This document shows, piece by piece, positions 44,111-55,947 of a DNA stretch of 64,000 nt. Made by a program: the position numbers and the translations under genes. The DNA is from Escarpia spicata (lineage: Eukaryota; Annelida; Polychaeta; Sabellida; Siboglinidae): positions 21,621,913-21,685,912 of the forward strand of contig OZ023210.1 of NCBI GenBank assembly GCA_963995525.1. Direction: 5' to 3'. The notes below the pieces were generated by a model. It was given only the letters and a program-made list of their open reading frames with translations, searched no databases and was not told the DNA's origin. Numbering within the stretch: position 1 is the stretch's first letter; each line of letters begins with the position of its first letter.

Positions 44111-45386
44111 CTGCAACGAATTATACAGCACTTTAAATGTGCGAAATGCTGTTTTTATCTCATACATTGAATTGGCTATACATTACGATGCCATACTACT
44201 CAAATAATTGTCCTTTTGACACCCTGTATGTTTTGTGTACAAGTTATTGTTGCGCGACGTCACCTGAATCTGATCATAAATATAATTAATTACAATATGT
44301 GGAATCGGCTGCTAGTTAATGTGAAGAATCAAACAATGGCAATAGTTCGGAGGAGTCTGATGCGACTGATTAATGAAACTGGGGATTGATGCAATCCAGA
44401 GCACCAACAGTTCCACAAGGTTATGATCTACTACAATTATTTGCAGCAGTTATGTTAATGCGACAGTCACAGGACAAACCTGTTAACATTTTCAGTTTTC
44501 AACTTTAAGGATTCGATTTACGTTACGGCGATACTGAAGAAAGTATGTAGATGCATGCCAAAATAAATGCTTCACTTTTATTCAACAGAGGTCACTACCA
44601 ATACCAGAGTATACATTCGCTCCGGCGTTCCTTGAAACAGTGTAGAGAGCTTGAGTCGTGAATTTGCCCAATTTATGTTACACCGAGTTACGTGACACCA
44701 TTTTCGTTTACACCGACAAATCATTGTATAAACGCGTAGCAAACTGCCATGCAATATTAAAGGTAACATAAAAATACAAATATTCAACTTTGAAACAAAT
44801 GTTTGGTAATATACATCGTAGAATATGTGGTCTTTCAAATAAAGCGTCTACAAATTAGATTCTGTAAATCAGTTGTTTGACCAGTTGATCAACTAAACGT
44901 GTCTCGTTTTCGCTGCCTTTGTCCATAAAGCTATCAAGACATGCAATGCAACAAGACAAGATTATGCAAACAACCCCCTGTGGTTTAACATAAAAATACA
45001 GGATGAGAGTAAAACATATCGCAGTTTTCAATTGCGAGTATTGCAATTTAATAAACTTGCGTACTAATGTCTTTATGTACAGTATGACAAATATTATATG
45101 AATTGATTGAAATTTACTGCTTTAACATGTATATTACTCATGCAACTAGTATTTTCCGTTTTCTTCCTTTCTTTCTCTTTTTAGCTTTATAAAATCATGT
45201 TCTTACCAGACCCCAAATTGTGACAAAATAATCAACATATAGAATGCGGTGGTTCATTGGAAAAAAAAGAACAGTTGTTCAACAAATTACGAATTCCCAG
45301 TTTTAATAAGTTACGGTGCAATGCAACTATACTATATAACTCCTTCTGCTTTACTTTGACGAAAGATAAAGTAGCAATTGCCTTAC
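44111..45386 (-). other. Intron sequence, nothing recognised
   Basis: AT-rich sequence. Several short frames occur, none with a recognisable domain. No long repeat is seen. Confidence 0.4.
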
Positions 45387-45602
45387 CGGACTCGCCATTC
45401 ACTTGGACTTCACAGAAATGTATTGGGAATGGTTTGACTTCATTGGAACTTATCCATACATGTCTTCCTGTCGTGCCAGGTAGACATCGGAAAACATTTT
45501 TCTGTCCCAACTTCCAATCTCTCTCCATAGCTGTGGCACATAGATGTGGGTCTTCTGCCAGAATGTCGTAGATCTGGATATTCATGCTAGGGAAGCTGTA
45601 GG
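45387..45602 (-). CDS. FTP lectin C-terminal half exon (C4)
   Basis: The acceptor is actgttttcag and the donor GTAAGG, phase 1. It reads MNIQIYDILAEDPHLCATAM, then NVFRCLPGTTGRHVWISS and PIHFCEVQVNGESG. The three cysteines are kept, but the family's VYG near the end is VNG. It follows the N-half at 46.7 kb by about 1 kb, so this is one of the tightest N+C pairs. Confidence 0.87.
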
Positions 45603-46592
45603 CTGAAAACAGTACCACGTTAAATGTAAGGAGAATCTATACACATCGACGGCCTGTCCGGGATGCGCCTTTTTACGCAGACGACGAATGGGTAATTACC
45701 ATTATGACCTTAACATTAACCCTGCGTAAAATGGCGCACTCCAGATAGGGCCTAGTACACATAGAGCGGTTATCATCGACGGTATGTACAAAATGTGACA
45801 CGTTACATAAATATTTTGTGGATGCTATAGTATAAACCATGCACTCAAACGATGCGCCTGTTAATCTGTTGGCCGATTTTCATCTGGGTTCCACGGAAAT
45901 ACGTACTGGTCATACATTTTGTTATTTGAGAATAGAATCATTAACATGTTGTTCTGTCTACAAAGTGTGAATGGTGAGATGCTCATTAAACACAATATTC
46001 ACAACAAAATAATAACAACAAATTACTTGAATTAGTAAACCCCCCAAAATCAAATTATGCCAATTTAAATAGAAAATCTAAAACTATGGCTCTGCAATTA
46101 AAAATTTACATTTTGTTGTCGCAATTTGACATCACACCAAAACAACAGCCTGATTGGTCGGAGTAAATTTACCGCGCGGTAATATTTGGACAATCGCTTT
46201 TGTTTTTATTCTCGACGGTATACCAACGTATGTGTAGTTGACCATGTGTTATTCCAGTTAGAGTGATTTTTATTTTATCATTTTCCGTCGAGGTGTACCG
46301 TTACTGTCGCCACACACACACGCACGCACGCACGCACACGCACACACACACACACACACACATATAGGGGTGAGGGAGGGATGCATCACATTGTGCAAAC
46401 AAGCGCGAGACCAAGCAAATGTGTGCAACTTACAATATTACCTTCATACGGGTGACAAAATCGGGAAGGTTATTCGGCGTCTTAACGGTTTTTGGTGGCT
46501 ATTTTATCCCGGATGGTGACTATTGCAATATAGGACCTTATGAACAGCTGTAAACCATGAATACGTTTACAGCTAGTTCGTTATGAACTCAC
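45603..46592 (-). other. Short intron with hairpin and (CA/CG)n tract
   Basis: An inverted pair ggatgcgcctttttacgcag (45660) and ctgcgtaaaatggcgcactc (45722) forms a roughly 20-bp stem. A (CACG/CA)n microsatellite lies at 46312-46362. No exon is supported. Confidence 0.6.
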
Positions 46593-46799
46593 TGCAGCAC
46601 TCGGGAGTGAAGATGGTGACACTGTGGATTGTGTAGAGATTTCCCAGTTGCAATCGCCAGAATGGTTTCACTTGCCACAGAGTACGCGCACATAGTCCGC
46701 GTGGGTCTTTGTTACTATCGACGGACAAAGAGCCGTCATGTATGCCATCAGTTGTGCTCATCTCAACAGCGTAGAGAAACGCTAGGTTCAAGTTCGATG
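46593..46799 (-). CDS. FTP lectin N-terminal half exon (N2), divergent
   Basis: The acceptor is gttcagttttag and the donor GTGAGT, phase 1. It reads NLNLAFLYAVEMSTTDGIHD, then GLCARTLWQVKPFWRLQLGN and SVTIFTPECC. Position and length fit an N-half, and the CC before the splice is kept, but the WWQVDL block is FWRLQL and the NRxD block is TPE. Fucose contacts are therefore absent. It is the most diverged N-half I could still place, and its first bases abut the P-type transposon's left flank. Confidence 0.72.
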
Positions 46800-46889
46800 C
46801 TAAAACTGAACATAATAACTATATGTGCGTGCGTACGTTTTTTTCATTGTGTGCCGCTAATAGAGGTGTTGCCAAATTAAAGGTATTAT

Positions 46890-48960
46890 CAAAAAGAATA
46901 GCAGAAAAGAGGCACCACTCCGTTGTTTTTAGTGAAACCGGCATGCAACAGCGCCCTCGGGCGGCTATCTAGGATAACTACACGACGGCACAGATACACG
47001 ACAGCACCTCTTGGTGCAGCGCACCGAATTGTTCCAATTCTAAAATTAAATGTCCCAATAAGTGTGTTTTCGGTTTCCGAAAGATGCTGAAAGGTACAAA
47101 CAATTGAACATGGTTGTGTTATAGATCACTATTGAAATTTTTATATTTTATAACTGATGAAATAAATCGAAGAATTCACTTGCTCAACGCGCTTAACCTA
47201 TGGGTACACTAGGCTACAGTTGAATTGAATGTTCACCTATATGTGACAATTGGTGGAGGAAGAGAGAGACAAGCAAGTTGTTTTTGTAGTTTACGTACAA
47301 TATTTAGGGCGTTTGTGATAAACTATACTCTAGATAATAAAGTCGTTGGTTTGGACATGAAAGTGGTCATATGTGACCAGTGGTCGAATAATCGAAAGAC
47401 ACTTGAGGCACTTCTATGAGTCTTTCTGCCTCCAAAACGAGAAAAAGATCTGTCATGTATAACATCAGCTAAAAAACATGAGGAACAACCTCATAAAAAC
47501 AGGTTTCAAAAGAGATGGGAAAAGCAGTAAGTAGAGCTACATTCGTAAGTTTTTCCTGATCGATTCCATAAATGCTGTGCTTATGGCTCCTAAACTTACA
47601 CACAAGCACATTGACTTGCCCCCGCTTTCAGCTTTGCGAGTTAAATATGCGATCCAAGTCTTCTCTCAGTCTGTGGCTGCTGGTATTTCTACAATGGTTA
47701 CATTGAAGTCACTCTATGAGGACGCAGAAGTAATAATACTGTTCTTGGAACGTATGGACCGTCTGTTCAACTGTTTCAACAGCAAGACATTCAAGCACAA
47801 ACAACATATGTGGCCTGCTTTGTCAAACATATATGGGCACAAGGAGTTTCTTCTGTCTACCATAGAGTGGCTTTGATCACTTGAGTCTGGAAGCACGCGT
47901 AAACTGTCATGTCTACCGAGACGATCGATGACCATTCGTAGTCTTCTGTCGCTGTGGGACGATTTACACATCAATTTTCAGGCAAAGTTTCTCCTAACTA
48001 GCCAGCTAAATCTAGACTGCTCAGAGAACCTCTTTGCTGTGATCAAAGATAAGGGTGGCCAACCCTTCAGCTGAGCAGTTCCGACTGTACCTTCGCCAGG
48101 TAATGGTTGATTCTATTCTACTGCAGAGCAAAGAGAGCAACTGCAGGGAAGACGGGGACACTTTTCTTCTCAACCTCAAGTTTTTCAGTACTGCGCATCA
48201 ACACATCGCCGCCGATGAAGACCTCTCTCCATCGAGGAAGAAAACACTTTGACATAGATATGAGGGTACATGGCCAGGAAACTGCGTGATAACGTATGTC
48301 AACAATGTCAGCAAACCCTGATTGGTTCACCGACAAGTAAAGAATTAGAATCAACAGTTGAAAACATGGAGCGTGTTTTCAAGAAAACAAGCCACGCTCT
48401 ACATATGGATAAAGTCCGAAGTAGACTGCGCCGTTATTTCGTCAAAGAAATACCCGAAGACTCAGTTGTCTGTCCTGCCGGAATGTGCACACTGAAAGAT
48501 TGTGTGTTGAACTTATTCATCAACATTTCCCTCCATGCTTTGTTGAAGATGAATAACAACAACTTCACAACTTCAAGTGTGAGAAATAGGAAAGTCCTGT
48601 AGTTGTCGCACATGTAAACAAGTAAGTAGGCGCAACATACGGCGGGCACCTACATACGTAACATCAGCATGCGGCGGGCACCTGCGTCCAATATATTTTA
48701 TTTAAAAATTATAAATACGATAGCCCATTTGAAGAATAAATAATTGTCTTCAAAATAACGTATGTTTGTGTACATACGTACGCACAAGTATATTGATTTG
48801 TGCGTTGTTTTAGTGAAGTCGGTATACTACAGCATTGAAAAGATAGCTCCACTGCGTATTTGTCCCAGATAGCCGCCGGGTGGCGCCACTAATTGCCATA
48901 TGCTTCACTTTTCGACCGATATTTAGCGTGAGTGTTGTCTCTTTCCTTCTATTCTTTTTG
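46890..48960 (+). mobile_element. P-superfamily (THAP9-like) DNA transposon, 7-bp target duplication
   Basis: The element starts CAAAAAGAATAGCAG and ends with the complement of CAAAAAGAATAGAAG. The first 31 bases of the two ends match at about 27 positions, and a second inverted block (gcggctatct) follows about 50-90 bases inside. The 7-mer GTATTAT abuts both ends (46883-46889 and 48961-48967), consistent with the 7-8-bp duplications of P elements. Inside is the second half of a P-type transposase. At 2.07 kb it is shorter than an autonomous copy, so it is a decayed, internally shortened element lying between a lectin exon and the LINE. Confidence 0.85.
47317..48617 (+). pseudogene. P-element/THAP9-like transposase, N-terminally truncated
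   Basis: Across several frames the plus strand reads GLDMKVVICDQWSNNRKTLE, LKNMRNNLIKTGFKRDGK, APKLTHKHIDLPPLSALRVK, QVFSQSVAAGISTMVTLKSL, MDRLFNCFNSKTF, LLTSQLNLDCSENLFAVIKD, EQFRLYLRQVMVDSILLQSK and NCREDGDTFLL. This order is the RNase-H-like and C-terminal helical part of P-element/THAP9 transposases, which cut and paste DNA. At least four frameshifts or stops break it, and the THAP zinc-finger N terminus is absent. The C-terminal end SSVRNRKVL-x-LSH is also recognisable before 48617. Confidence 0.85.
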
Positions 48961-48967
48961 GTATTAT

Positions 48968-50199
48968 TAAGAATAGTATGCTACTACTAACACATCGGAC
49001 AGTTAGTCTGAAAACAATTATGAATTATACATGACACATAACACAATTACAATTAGGAAATAGTGTACTGCATCGGCCCTGGTATCATCTACAGTCTGTC
49101 GCCAATAGTTTGTTACCAATAATTATATGGCAGACGTTGCATGTAATTATTGTTCGTTTTTGTAACACATTAACATTGGCTTAACAGTAGCCGCACTGGC
49201 ACGTGGCCGCAGCCCGAATTTCAGAACGGCTACCCGACACGCCAATACCAATTTAACACGAATACAAAGAATTGATTTGTTTTATTAATAGACAGTTTTG
49301 CATTATCACCAGTAGGGGTGTAACAATACATTGAACTATCGATGCATCAATGTAACTGATATGACGACGTTTGTAAATTTACCCATCGATAGTTATTTAT
49401 TGTCAATAGTACATTGATCAATAAATTGTAACGATAGTTGACAAACAGATCAACAAGGCACAAAACAGTATTCGTAAACATTCTTTTCCAATGTCATTTT
49501 GAAAATTATTGTTTGGAACTGCTTTTCCAATGTCATTTTGGTTTGAGACTGTTTTTCCTGGATATGCGCTATTCCATGGTATTGTTGCAATATACGATGT
49601 TTCGAGGCTATATTTGGCGGAGATAGATCGTAGAAATTGGTGGTGTAAAAAAGTGGAATTACTGATTGATAAGTATTATTTTTGCCTTAATATCATTCCT
49701 AAAGTTGCAATAAACATATATTGAGTAGCAGTTGTGCTTAAAGTTAGTTAGTTAAAGTATTTTAGAACAACTTAGTATAGTGATTGATAATAGGGTAACT
49801 CACTTAGGCGGCTTAGCCTTCGAAAAGTTGTAAACAAGATTTAACAAACCTGATTATGTGGTAGAATATATAGGAGATAAAGTAACAACCATCGAACTAC
49901 TTACATAAGATAATATCTGTGTAAGCCAGTACTTGCTATATATTTTGGTTAGGTAGCATTGTTGTTAAAATTATGCAAGGGCGATAGTCGGGCGGCGTAA
50001 CCTAAATAAATAAAGCAGCCTAACATAACGTAATTGATTGTATTTAAATTAGGTCACTACCGGTGATGTTAGCGTTCGTGTTAGGATAAATAGTCGGCTG
50101 TGTAATTGAAATTTGTAACCTAAAATGTGCTGTAGTACACAGGAAACAGTCTTTATAAAGACTAAGTTAATTAAGTTATTAAATAAATTCTGATCGGGA
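48968..50199. other. Intron sequence before the LINE
   Basis: Probable hAT-type terminal fragment at 49313-49440 (see separate entry). The last several hundred bases may be the LINE 5' UTR, since its ORF1 starts at 50201, but the element's 5' boundary is not visible. Confidence 0.4.
49313..49440. mobile_element. Possible hAT-like terminal fragment
   Basis: taggggtgtaacaatacatt is followed by cgatgcatc and cccatcgatagtt, the pattern of hAT-type ends with caggggtgtaac and repeated atcgat. Only one end is visible and no target duplication was found. Confidence 0.35.
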
Positions 50200-50200
50200 T

Positions 50201-51424
50201 ATGGCGCCTTGCAAGCGGCAAGTCAAGGCAAAGCGACACTTGGTGTGCGATCACTGCCACAGCTGGGTAGATTTTGCATTGTCCGGGTGTGGAAAGTCAT
50301 GGGCAGAAACCATGGAGGAAGGATTCACCTTTCAGTGCATTGGATGTTGGAAGGTGGAGTGTTTGCAGAAGGAGATAGTTAGGTTGACAGATATTGTGAA
50401 GGGAATGGAGATGGGAATTAGCAAGGAGGTAGGTCGAATGGAAAGAGACGACAGGGAGAGAGGTGAGGATACTGCAAGACTGAAGGAGAAAAGCAGTGGC
50501 AAGAAAACTTAGGAAAGGAGATTGAGAGGAGAGAAGGTGATTGGAGGGGAAGAAATTGGAAAATCGACAACAGAAAACGTGACAAGCGTGAAGGTGACAG
50601 GGAAGAAAGTGACTGTAGAGAAGGAGGGAGGGAAGATGGAACGGGAGAGGAGAGAGGAAAATGAGACGGGACGAAAGAAGAAGGGACGAAAGAAGGAAGT
50701 GAGAGCAAATGTGATAGAAGAGAAGTTTATAAAAGGGACGCTGACAGGAGGAAAGGTGACAAGAGAAAAAGCGACAGGAAAGAATGGATCGGAAGAGAAT
50801 GTGACAGGAGAGAAGACGGCAGGGGGGAAAGACAACAACCAGACAGATGCAAACCGAAGGAGCTATTCTAAGGCAGTGATTGAGGGGGCAATGAGGAAAG
50901 AGAGGGTGTTTATGGGTCACTCCATTATGAGAAAGACGGACAAGACACTGAGCGAGGGGAAGGACATCGTTGTTTGTTTACCGGGGGCTAGGATTGAACA
51001 TGTAACTGACAGAGTAGAGAAGGTATTGGGACATAGCAGGGGGGGGGGGTCTATACTGGTACATGTAGGAACAAATAATGCAGACAGGGAGGGAACAACT
51101 GCGATAGTACAGAAGTATAGACAGTTAGTGAGGAAGCTAAAGAAGATGAGAGTCGAACAGGTTATTTTGTCAGGAATTTTGCCAGTAATGGGAGGAAGGG
51201 GGGCAACGTATATAAACTACAAGAGGATGGCGATCAATGCACTAGCTGAGCAGATGTGTGAAGAAGAGGGGGTGGGATTCACAGATTTATGGGGATACTT
51301 TGTTGGGAGGGAAGATATGTACATGAGAGATGGCCTCCATCTTAGTGGAAAGGAGGCAGCAGTTTTCTCAGAGAATCTGCTGCAATCTGTTGACAGTGGG
51401 ACAGGTTGCATCTATTTAAACTAG
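50201..51424 (+). pseudogene. CR1-like LINE ORF1: PHD-like finger plus SGNH esterase
   Basis: ORF1 of CR1/L2-type LINEs makes an RNA-associated protein with an esterase domain. Here the N terminus has CDHCHSWVDFALSGCG and FQCIGCWKVE, a PHD-like Cys/His zinc motif. A long Lys/Glu/Gly-rich low-complexity stretch follows, then an SGNH-hydrolase fold with VFMGHSIM (block I, with GHS for the usual GDS), LVHVGTNNADREG (block III) and MRDGLHLSGKEAA (block V). One in-frame TAG at 50510-50512 splits the frame in the zinc-finger/linker part; the rest is open to 51422-51424. Confidence 0.82.
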
Positions 51425-51492
51425 ATTCGCAGGGGGGACTCACAGAAAAGCCTGAAAATGGAGGCATAGATAAAGACAGCACAAATAAATCA

Positions 51493-53768
51493 ACAAATAA
51501 CAGTCTGGAAAACTCTTCTGAAGCTGGATATAAATGTGTTTGTTTAAATGCAAGGAGTATAGTAAACAAAAGAAATGAACTAAACATTATGGTAGAAGAT
51601 ATTGACCCTCATATAATAGGTATAACCTTTCTGATTTTACCATCAAAGTAAAATCAGAAAGGAATAGCAAAAAGCAGTATAGGAGAAATTTCCACAAAGG
51701 AAGGTATAAGGACATGAGGAAATATTTAGCAAAGATAGACTGGAATAAGACACTGAAAAATAAGACGGCAACAGAATGCTGGAATATATTAAGAGTGAAA
51801 TTAAGTGCATAATCGATAAATTTGTACCCTTCAAAAAACAAGGAAAACGGTCCAAAAAGAAACACTTATCGAAAGAAGCCATTAGAAAAATTAAGTATAA
51901 ACAAATGATGTGGAAGTCATATAGATGTACTGGAAATTATGAAGACTACAACAATTATAAAGACGCACTTAACCAAGCTACAGCTGAAATTAGAAATTCA
52001 AAGAGAAGCTATGAACAACAATTAGCTAGTAATATAAAACATGACAGCAAGAGTTTTTATGCGTATGTTCGAAGCAAACAGAAAGTTCAAGATAAGGTCG
52101 GTCCTCTAGAAGATAGTGCTGGAAATATAATATCAGAGGGATTCATAATGGCAGAAGACCTGAATGAGTACTTTAGGTCAGTGTTTACCAGGGAAGATAT
52201 TAGTTCACTGCCAATACCAGAGGCTAAGTTCAAGGGGGCAGATTCAGACTATTTAGGACAATTAATTGTAACCCCGGAAATGGTAGCTAAGAAAATAAGG
52301 GCTATGAAGGAGAATAAATCACCTGGAGTGGATGGTATTCCACCCAAACTACTATTGGAAATTGTAGAACAAATTAGCATACCACTTGCAACAGTTTTCA
52401 ACTTGTCATTAGAAGAGGGAGTGGTTCCTTTAGAATGGAAAGAAGCAAACATTATACCGTTATTCAAAAAAGGTTCGAGAAACAAGTCAGAGAACTATAG
52501 ACCAGTGAGTTTAACATCAGTGATTTGTAAATTATTAGAAAGACTAATTAAAGATCACATGGTGGATTTTCTTGTTAAACAAAACTTGATAAACCCATCT
52601 CAACATGGTTTTTTTAAAGCGAGGTCATCTTTAACAAATATGTTATGTTTTTTGGAAGATATCACCAAGTGGGTAGATGAGGGATCACCAGTAATATCGT
52701 CTACTTAGATTTTCAAAAAGCTTTTGACAAAGTACCACATCAAAGATTACTGCTTAAACTAAAGGCCCATGGCATAGGAAATGGTATAATAAACTGGATA
52801 GAACAATGGCTGATTGACAGAAGACAACGTGTTGATGGAGAGGCTTCAAACTGGAAATCGGTATTGAGTGGGGTACCACAGGGATCAGCATTAGGTCCTA
52901 TATTATTCTTAATATACATCAACGATTTGGATGATGAAATAACAAGCAAGGTGTTGAAATTTGCGGATGATACAAAAGTGTTTAGAAGGATTAAAAGTGA
53001 TGGAGATAGACAGCATTTACAAGATAATCTTGACAGGTTGATCAAATGGTCTGAAAAGTGGCAAATGATGTTCAATTTTGGGAAATGTAAATGCCTCCAC
53101 ATAGGACATGGGAACGAAGAGGTAGAATATACGATGGGGGGTACTGTACTAAGTACTACTGTAAAAGAAAAGGACTTAGGGTTAACCGTTAGTGCTGATA
53201 TGAAGATTTCAGAGCACTGCGGAATTGCAGCTTCAAAGGGAAATCAAATCCTTGGATTAATTAGGCGAAACATAACGTATAAGGAAAAAGAGCTAATAAT
53301 ACCGCTGTACAAAACAATAGTTAGGCCTCATTTAGAATATTGTATTCAAGCGTGGAGGCCATATCGCAGGAAGGACATAGATATGCTAGAAAGAGTGCAG
53401 AGGAGAGCAACTAAAATGATACCAAATCTGAGGGATCTTCGTTATGAAATACGCCTAAAAAATGCGGTTTAACAACACTAGAGACCAGGAGATTGAGAGG
53501 AGATCAGATAGAAGTGTTTAAAATATTGAAGGGTTATGAAAATATTGATAGAAATATGTTTTTCTCAGTTAAGAAAGATAGAAGGACTAGAGGACATGAT
53601 CTTGCATTAGCAAAGGAGCAGAGTAGATTGGATATAAGAAAGTTTTCATTTTCACAAAGGACTGTAAATGAATGGAACAGATTACCTGCTGATTGTGTGG
53701 GTGCTAGTAGCGTGAATATGTTTAAAAATAAAATCGACACATACCTCAGACGGGCGGGATACACATAG
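51493..53768 (+). pseudogene. CR1-like LINE ORF2, EN deleted, RT frameshifted
   Basis: ORF2 normally has an APE endonuclease followed by reverse transcriptase. Here only the first endonuclease strand survives (CVCLNARSIVNKRNELNIMV, then DIDPHIIGIT). The reading then jumps to a segment just before the RT, implying an internal deletion of roughly 180-200 codons near 51630. The RT follows: KENKSPGVDGIPPKLL, NIIPLFKKGSRNKSENYRPV, YLDFQKAFDKVPH (motif A), SGVPQGSALGPILFLIYIND (B) and KFADDTKVF (C, FADD). Single-base frameshifts lie near 52693 and 53455-53460. The C-terminal NEWNRLPADCV block is intact to 53768. Confidence 0.88.
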
Positions 53769-53867
53769 ATAAAAAGGTCGGACTCTCGATAAGCCAAGGG
53801 CTTCCTTGTCCACTTGCTACCTAGAGTTAATTCTCTGGGTGGCAATCTTGTTAAATCTTGTTAAATC

Positions 53868-54337
53868 TCTATCACAATAGTTATGTTACTATCATGATAG
53901 TAGTAATAGTATTGCAATAGTAATACAGCTATCGCAACACTATCACAATAGTAAAGCTAACCACAACAATCACCTCTAATCACTAGTATTCATTAATTTT
54001 CCCTGTTCGTTGACATTTGACGATATTTTAACTGATAATGGCGTGGATTTGGCCGACTATAAATTCTTCTGCAATTGTTTTACTCTGTGCGTATCTGTAC
54101 TTACTCACGATGGCGTTTGTAGTTATCGAAATGTCCTAATTGAATGTTCTTGATGAACTCGCCTAATACGGGTTTAATTCGGTGAATGGTCATGCGGAAA
54201 TACCGGCGAATTTTTTTTTCAGATAATTTAATATACTCTAACTTAATTACCATCTTAAATCAACAAATATGCTTAATTATTAGATAATATTAAGCTAATC
54301 AGATCAGTATGTCGGCGAAAGACAACTGCTTACTTAC
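53868..54337 (-). other. Intron sequence with small palindrome
   Basis: ctatcacaatag occurs twice (53869 and 53940) around the palindrome actatcatgatagt. It may include the LINE target-site region, but I could not define a clean duplication. No exon is supported. Confidence 0.4.
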
Positions 54338-54547
54338 CTTCTTCGCCGTAGACTTGCACTTCATTTAATGAAAGTATCTGGTATTTCTCATTAGCTGTGA
54401 TCGTCACAAATCGACCTTCAGTGCCAGAAGCACATTTTATGTTGTTCATCGTTCCGGGTAGGAAATATTCCCGAGACATACCGCACGGCATTCGAGAAAA
54501 GGTTTCGGGTTGCGACACGTCGACAGTGACTCCTGATACAGCGCCAG
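54338..54547 (-). CDS. FTP lectin C-terminal half exon (C3)
   Basis: The acceptor is atccaccag and the donor GTAAGT, phase 1. It reads SGVTVDVSQPETFSRMPCG, then NNIKCASGTEGRFVTITANE and ILSLNEVQVYGEEG. It resembles C9 (18.2 kb) more than the other C-halves, in DVS and GRFV-I-T. The conserved Cys of LCEVQVYG is Asn, so one disulfide would be lost. There is no N-half between it and C2, so the half-domain is unpaired. Confidence 0.83.
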
Positions 54548-54852
54548 CTGGTGGATAGTAAGAATAAAGTTTACATTCGTTTATGCAAGTCTGGAAATTC
54601 TTCAGCTAGTATAAACTCGTGTATTCTTCATCATCACTTGGTGCATTCGCGCAAATGTGTATGGGACCACACATGGACCAACGCACCAACAGACATCCGC
54701 CCATGCGCACTAATGGACATATTTTATTAATTATATATACGCCAGCACGTACGAACGCGCACATTCACAAAGGTTTCTGACCACAAAGAATATCTCTCAG
54801 ATATTACGATATTGCAGTAAAATGACATGTCAATACAAAACTAACGTCTTAC
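54548..54852 (-). other. Short intron between two C-half exons
   Basis: About 300 bp without an N-half exon. It contains a short palindrome-free AT-rich stretch and nothing recognised. Confidence 0.5.
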
Positions 54853-55068
54853 CGTATGCTCCATATACGTTCACTTCACACAGCATGAGTGACTGTGGTA
54901 TAGTTCCAATACGTCTGATCCTGACGATACTTCCGATGAATCCCGGGCCACACGTGATGCGTCTTGTCTCACCCGAGCGAAACGCTCGATCCGCATACGC
55001 ACATGTTTTTCTCATAGAAGAATGTGGCACCAGTGCTTCAATGACGAAGTCTTCAAGATTGGAGAAAC
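54853..55068 (-). CDS. FTP lectin C-terminal half exon (C2)
   Basis: The acceptor is atcaaacag and the donor GTAAGA, phase 1. It reads SNLEDFVIEALVPHSSMRKTC, shortened here to its core, then TRRITCGPGFIGSIVRIRR and SLMLCEVNVYGAYG. All three cysteines are present. The acceptor lies only 20 bp from a 280-bp (CA)n/(TA)n microsatellite, which in the transcript would form a long UG-repeat tract just upstream of the splice site. That may affect its use. Confidence 0.88.
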
Positions 55069-55084
55069 CTGTTTGATTAAATAC

Positions 55085-55367
<283 letters not shown>

Positions 55368-55553
55368 TCATATATAGCAATGCAGGGTTGGTTATTAATC
55401 TCCGCGATCTTATGGTGTTTATCAATGTGTAACTTCTTTGTTTGCTACACCAGACGTTGCATCAAAACAATTTTAATGAGTTTGAGGGGATTGTTTTCGG
55501 ATGTTGTATATACCATCTCTCATAATGGAGCGGCATGTGTATTCTGCCCTTAG

Positions 55554-55700
<147 letters not shown>

Positions 55701-55716
55701 TGATTACGATACGTAC

Positions 55717-55947
55717 TTGTGTACTCTGACGGCGTCACATAGACTGGCGTCCCATAAACTTCCACCTCGCATAGTACCATATACGTTTTACGCGGGGCAG
55801 TCATTTTGATCCTGACAACACTACCGATTGCGCCTGGCCGACAGGGGAATCTATTCTCATTCGGCAACAATGTGTAGTTCATGACTTCACATACAGACAC
55901 TTTGGAGTTCATCAGTACTTCTATGGCGAGTTGGCGATTGTACTTCC
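55717..55947 (-). CDS. FTP lectin C-terminal half exon (C1), extended end
   Basis: The acceptor is cttgttatcag, phase 1. It reads KYNRQLAIEVLMNSKVSVC, then NENRFPCRPGAIGSVVRIKM and YMVLCEVEVYGTP. Where the other exons splice (after YG-x-x-G) this one has no GT, and it continues with VYVTPSEYT to a GTACGT donor that restores phase 1. The exon is therefore about ten codons longer. The splice site appears to have moved after the old one was lost. With the N-half at 57.6 kb it forms the first pair in the array. Confidence 0.85.

Larger units (their letters stand above)
50201..53867 (+). mobile_element. CR1-like LINE, endonuclease-deleted
   Basis: ORF1 (zinc finger plus esterase) and ORF2 (reverse transcriptase) lie in order on the plus strand, ending in a short repeated tail, cttgttaaat twice, near 53847-53867. 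The esterase ORF1 and the C-terminal SQRTVNEWNRLPADCV block place it in the CR1/L2 superfamily. The 5' boundary is unknown. It inserted in the intron between lectin C-half C3 (54.4 kb) and N-half N2 (46.7 kb), in antisense to that gene. Confidence 0.87.

Noticed and set aside
50297..50920. Minus-strand frames of 96-207 codons rich in Ser, Phe and Pro
   Set aside because: They are antisense of the purine-rich low-complexity part of the LINE ORF1.
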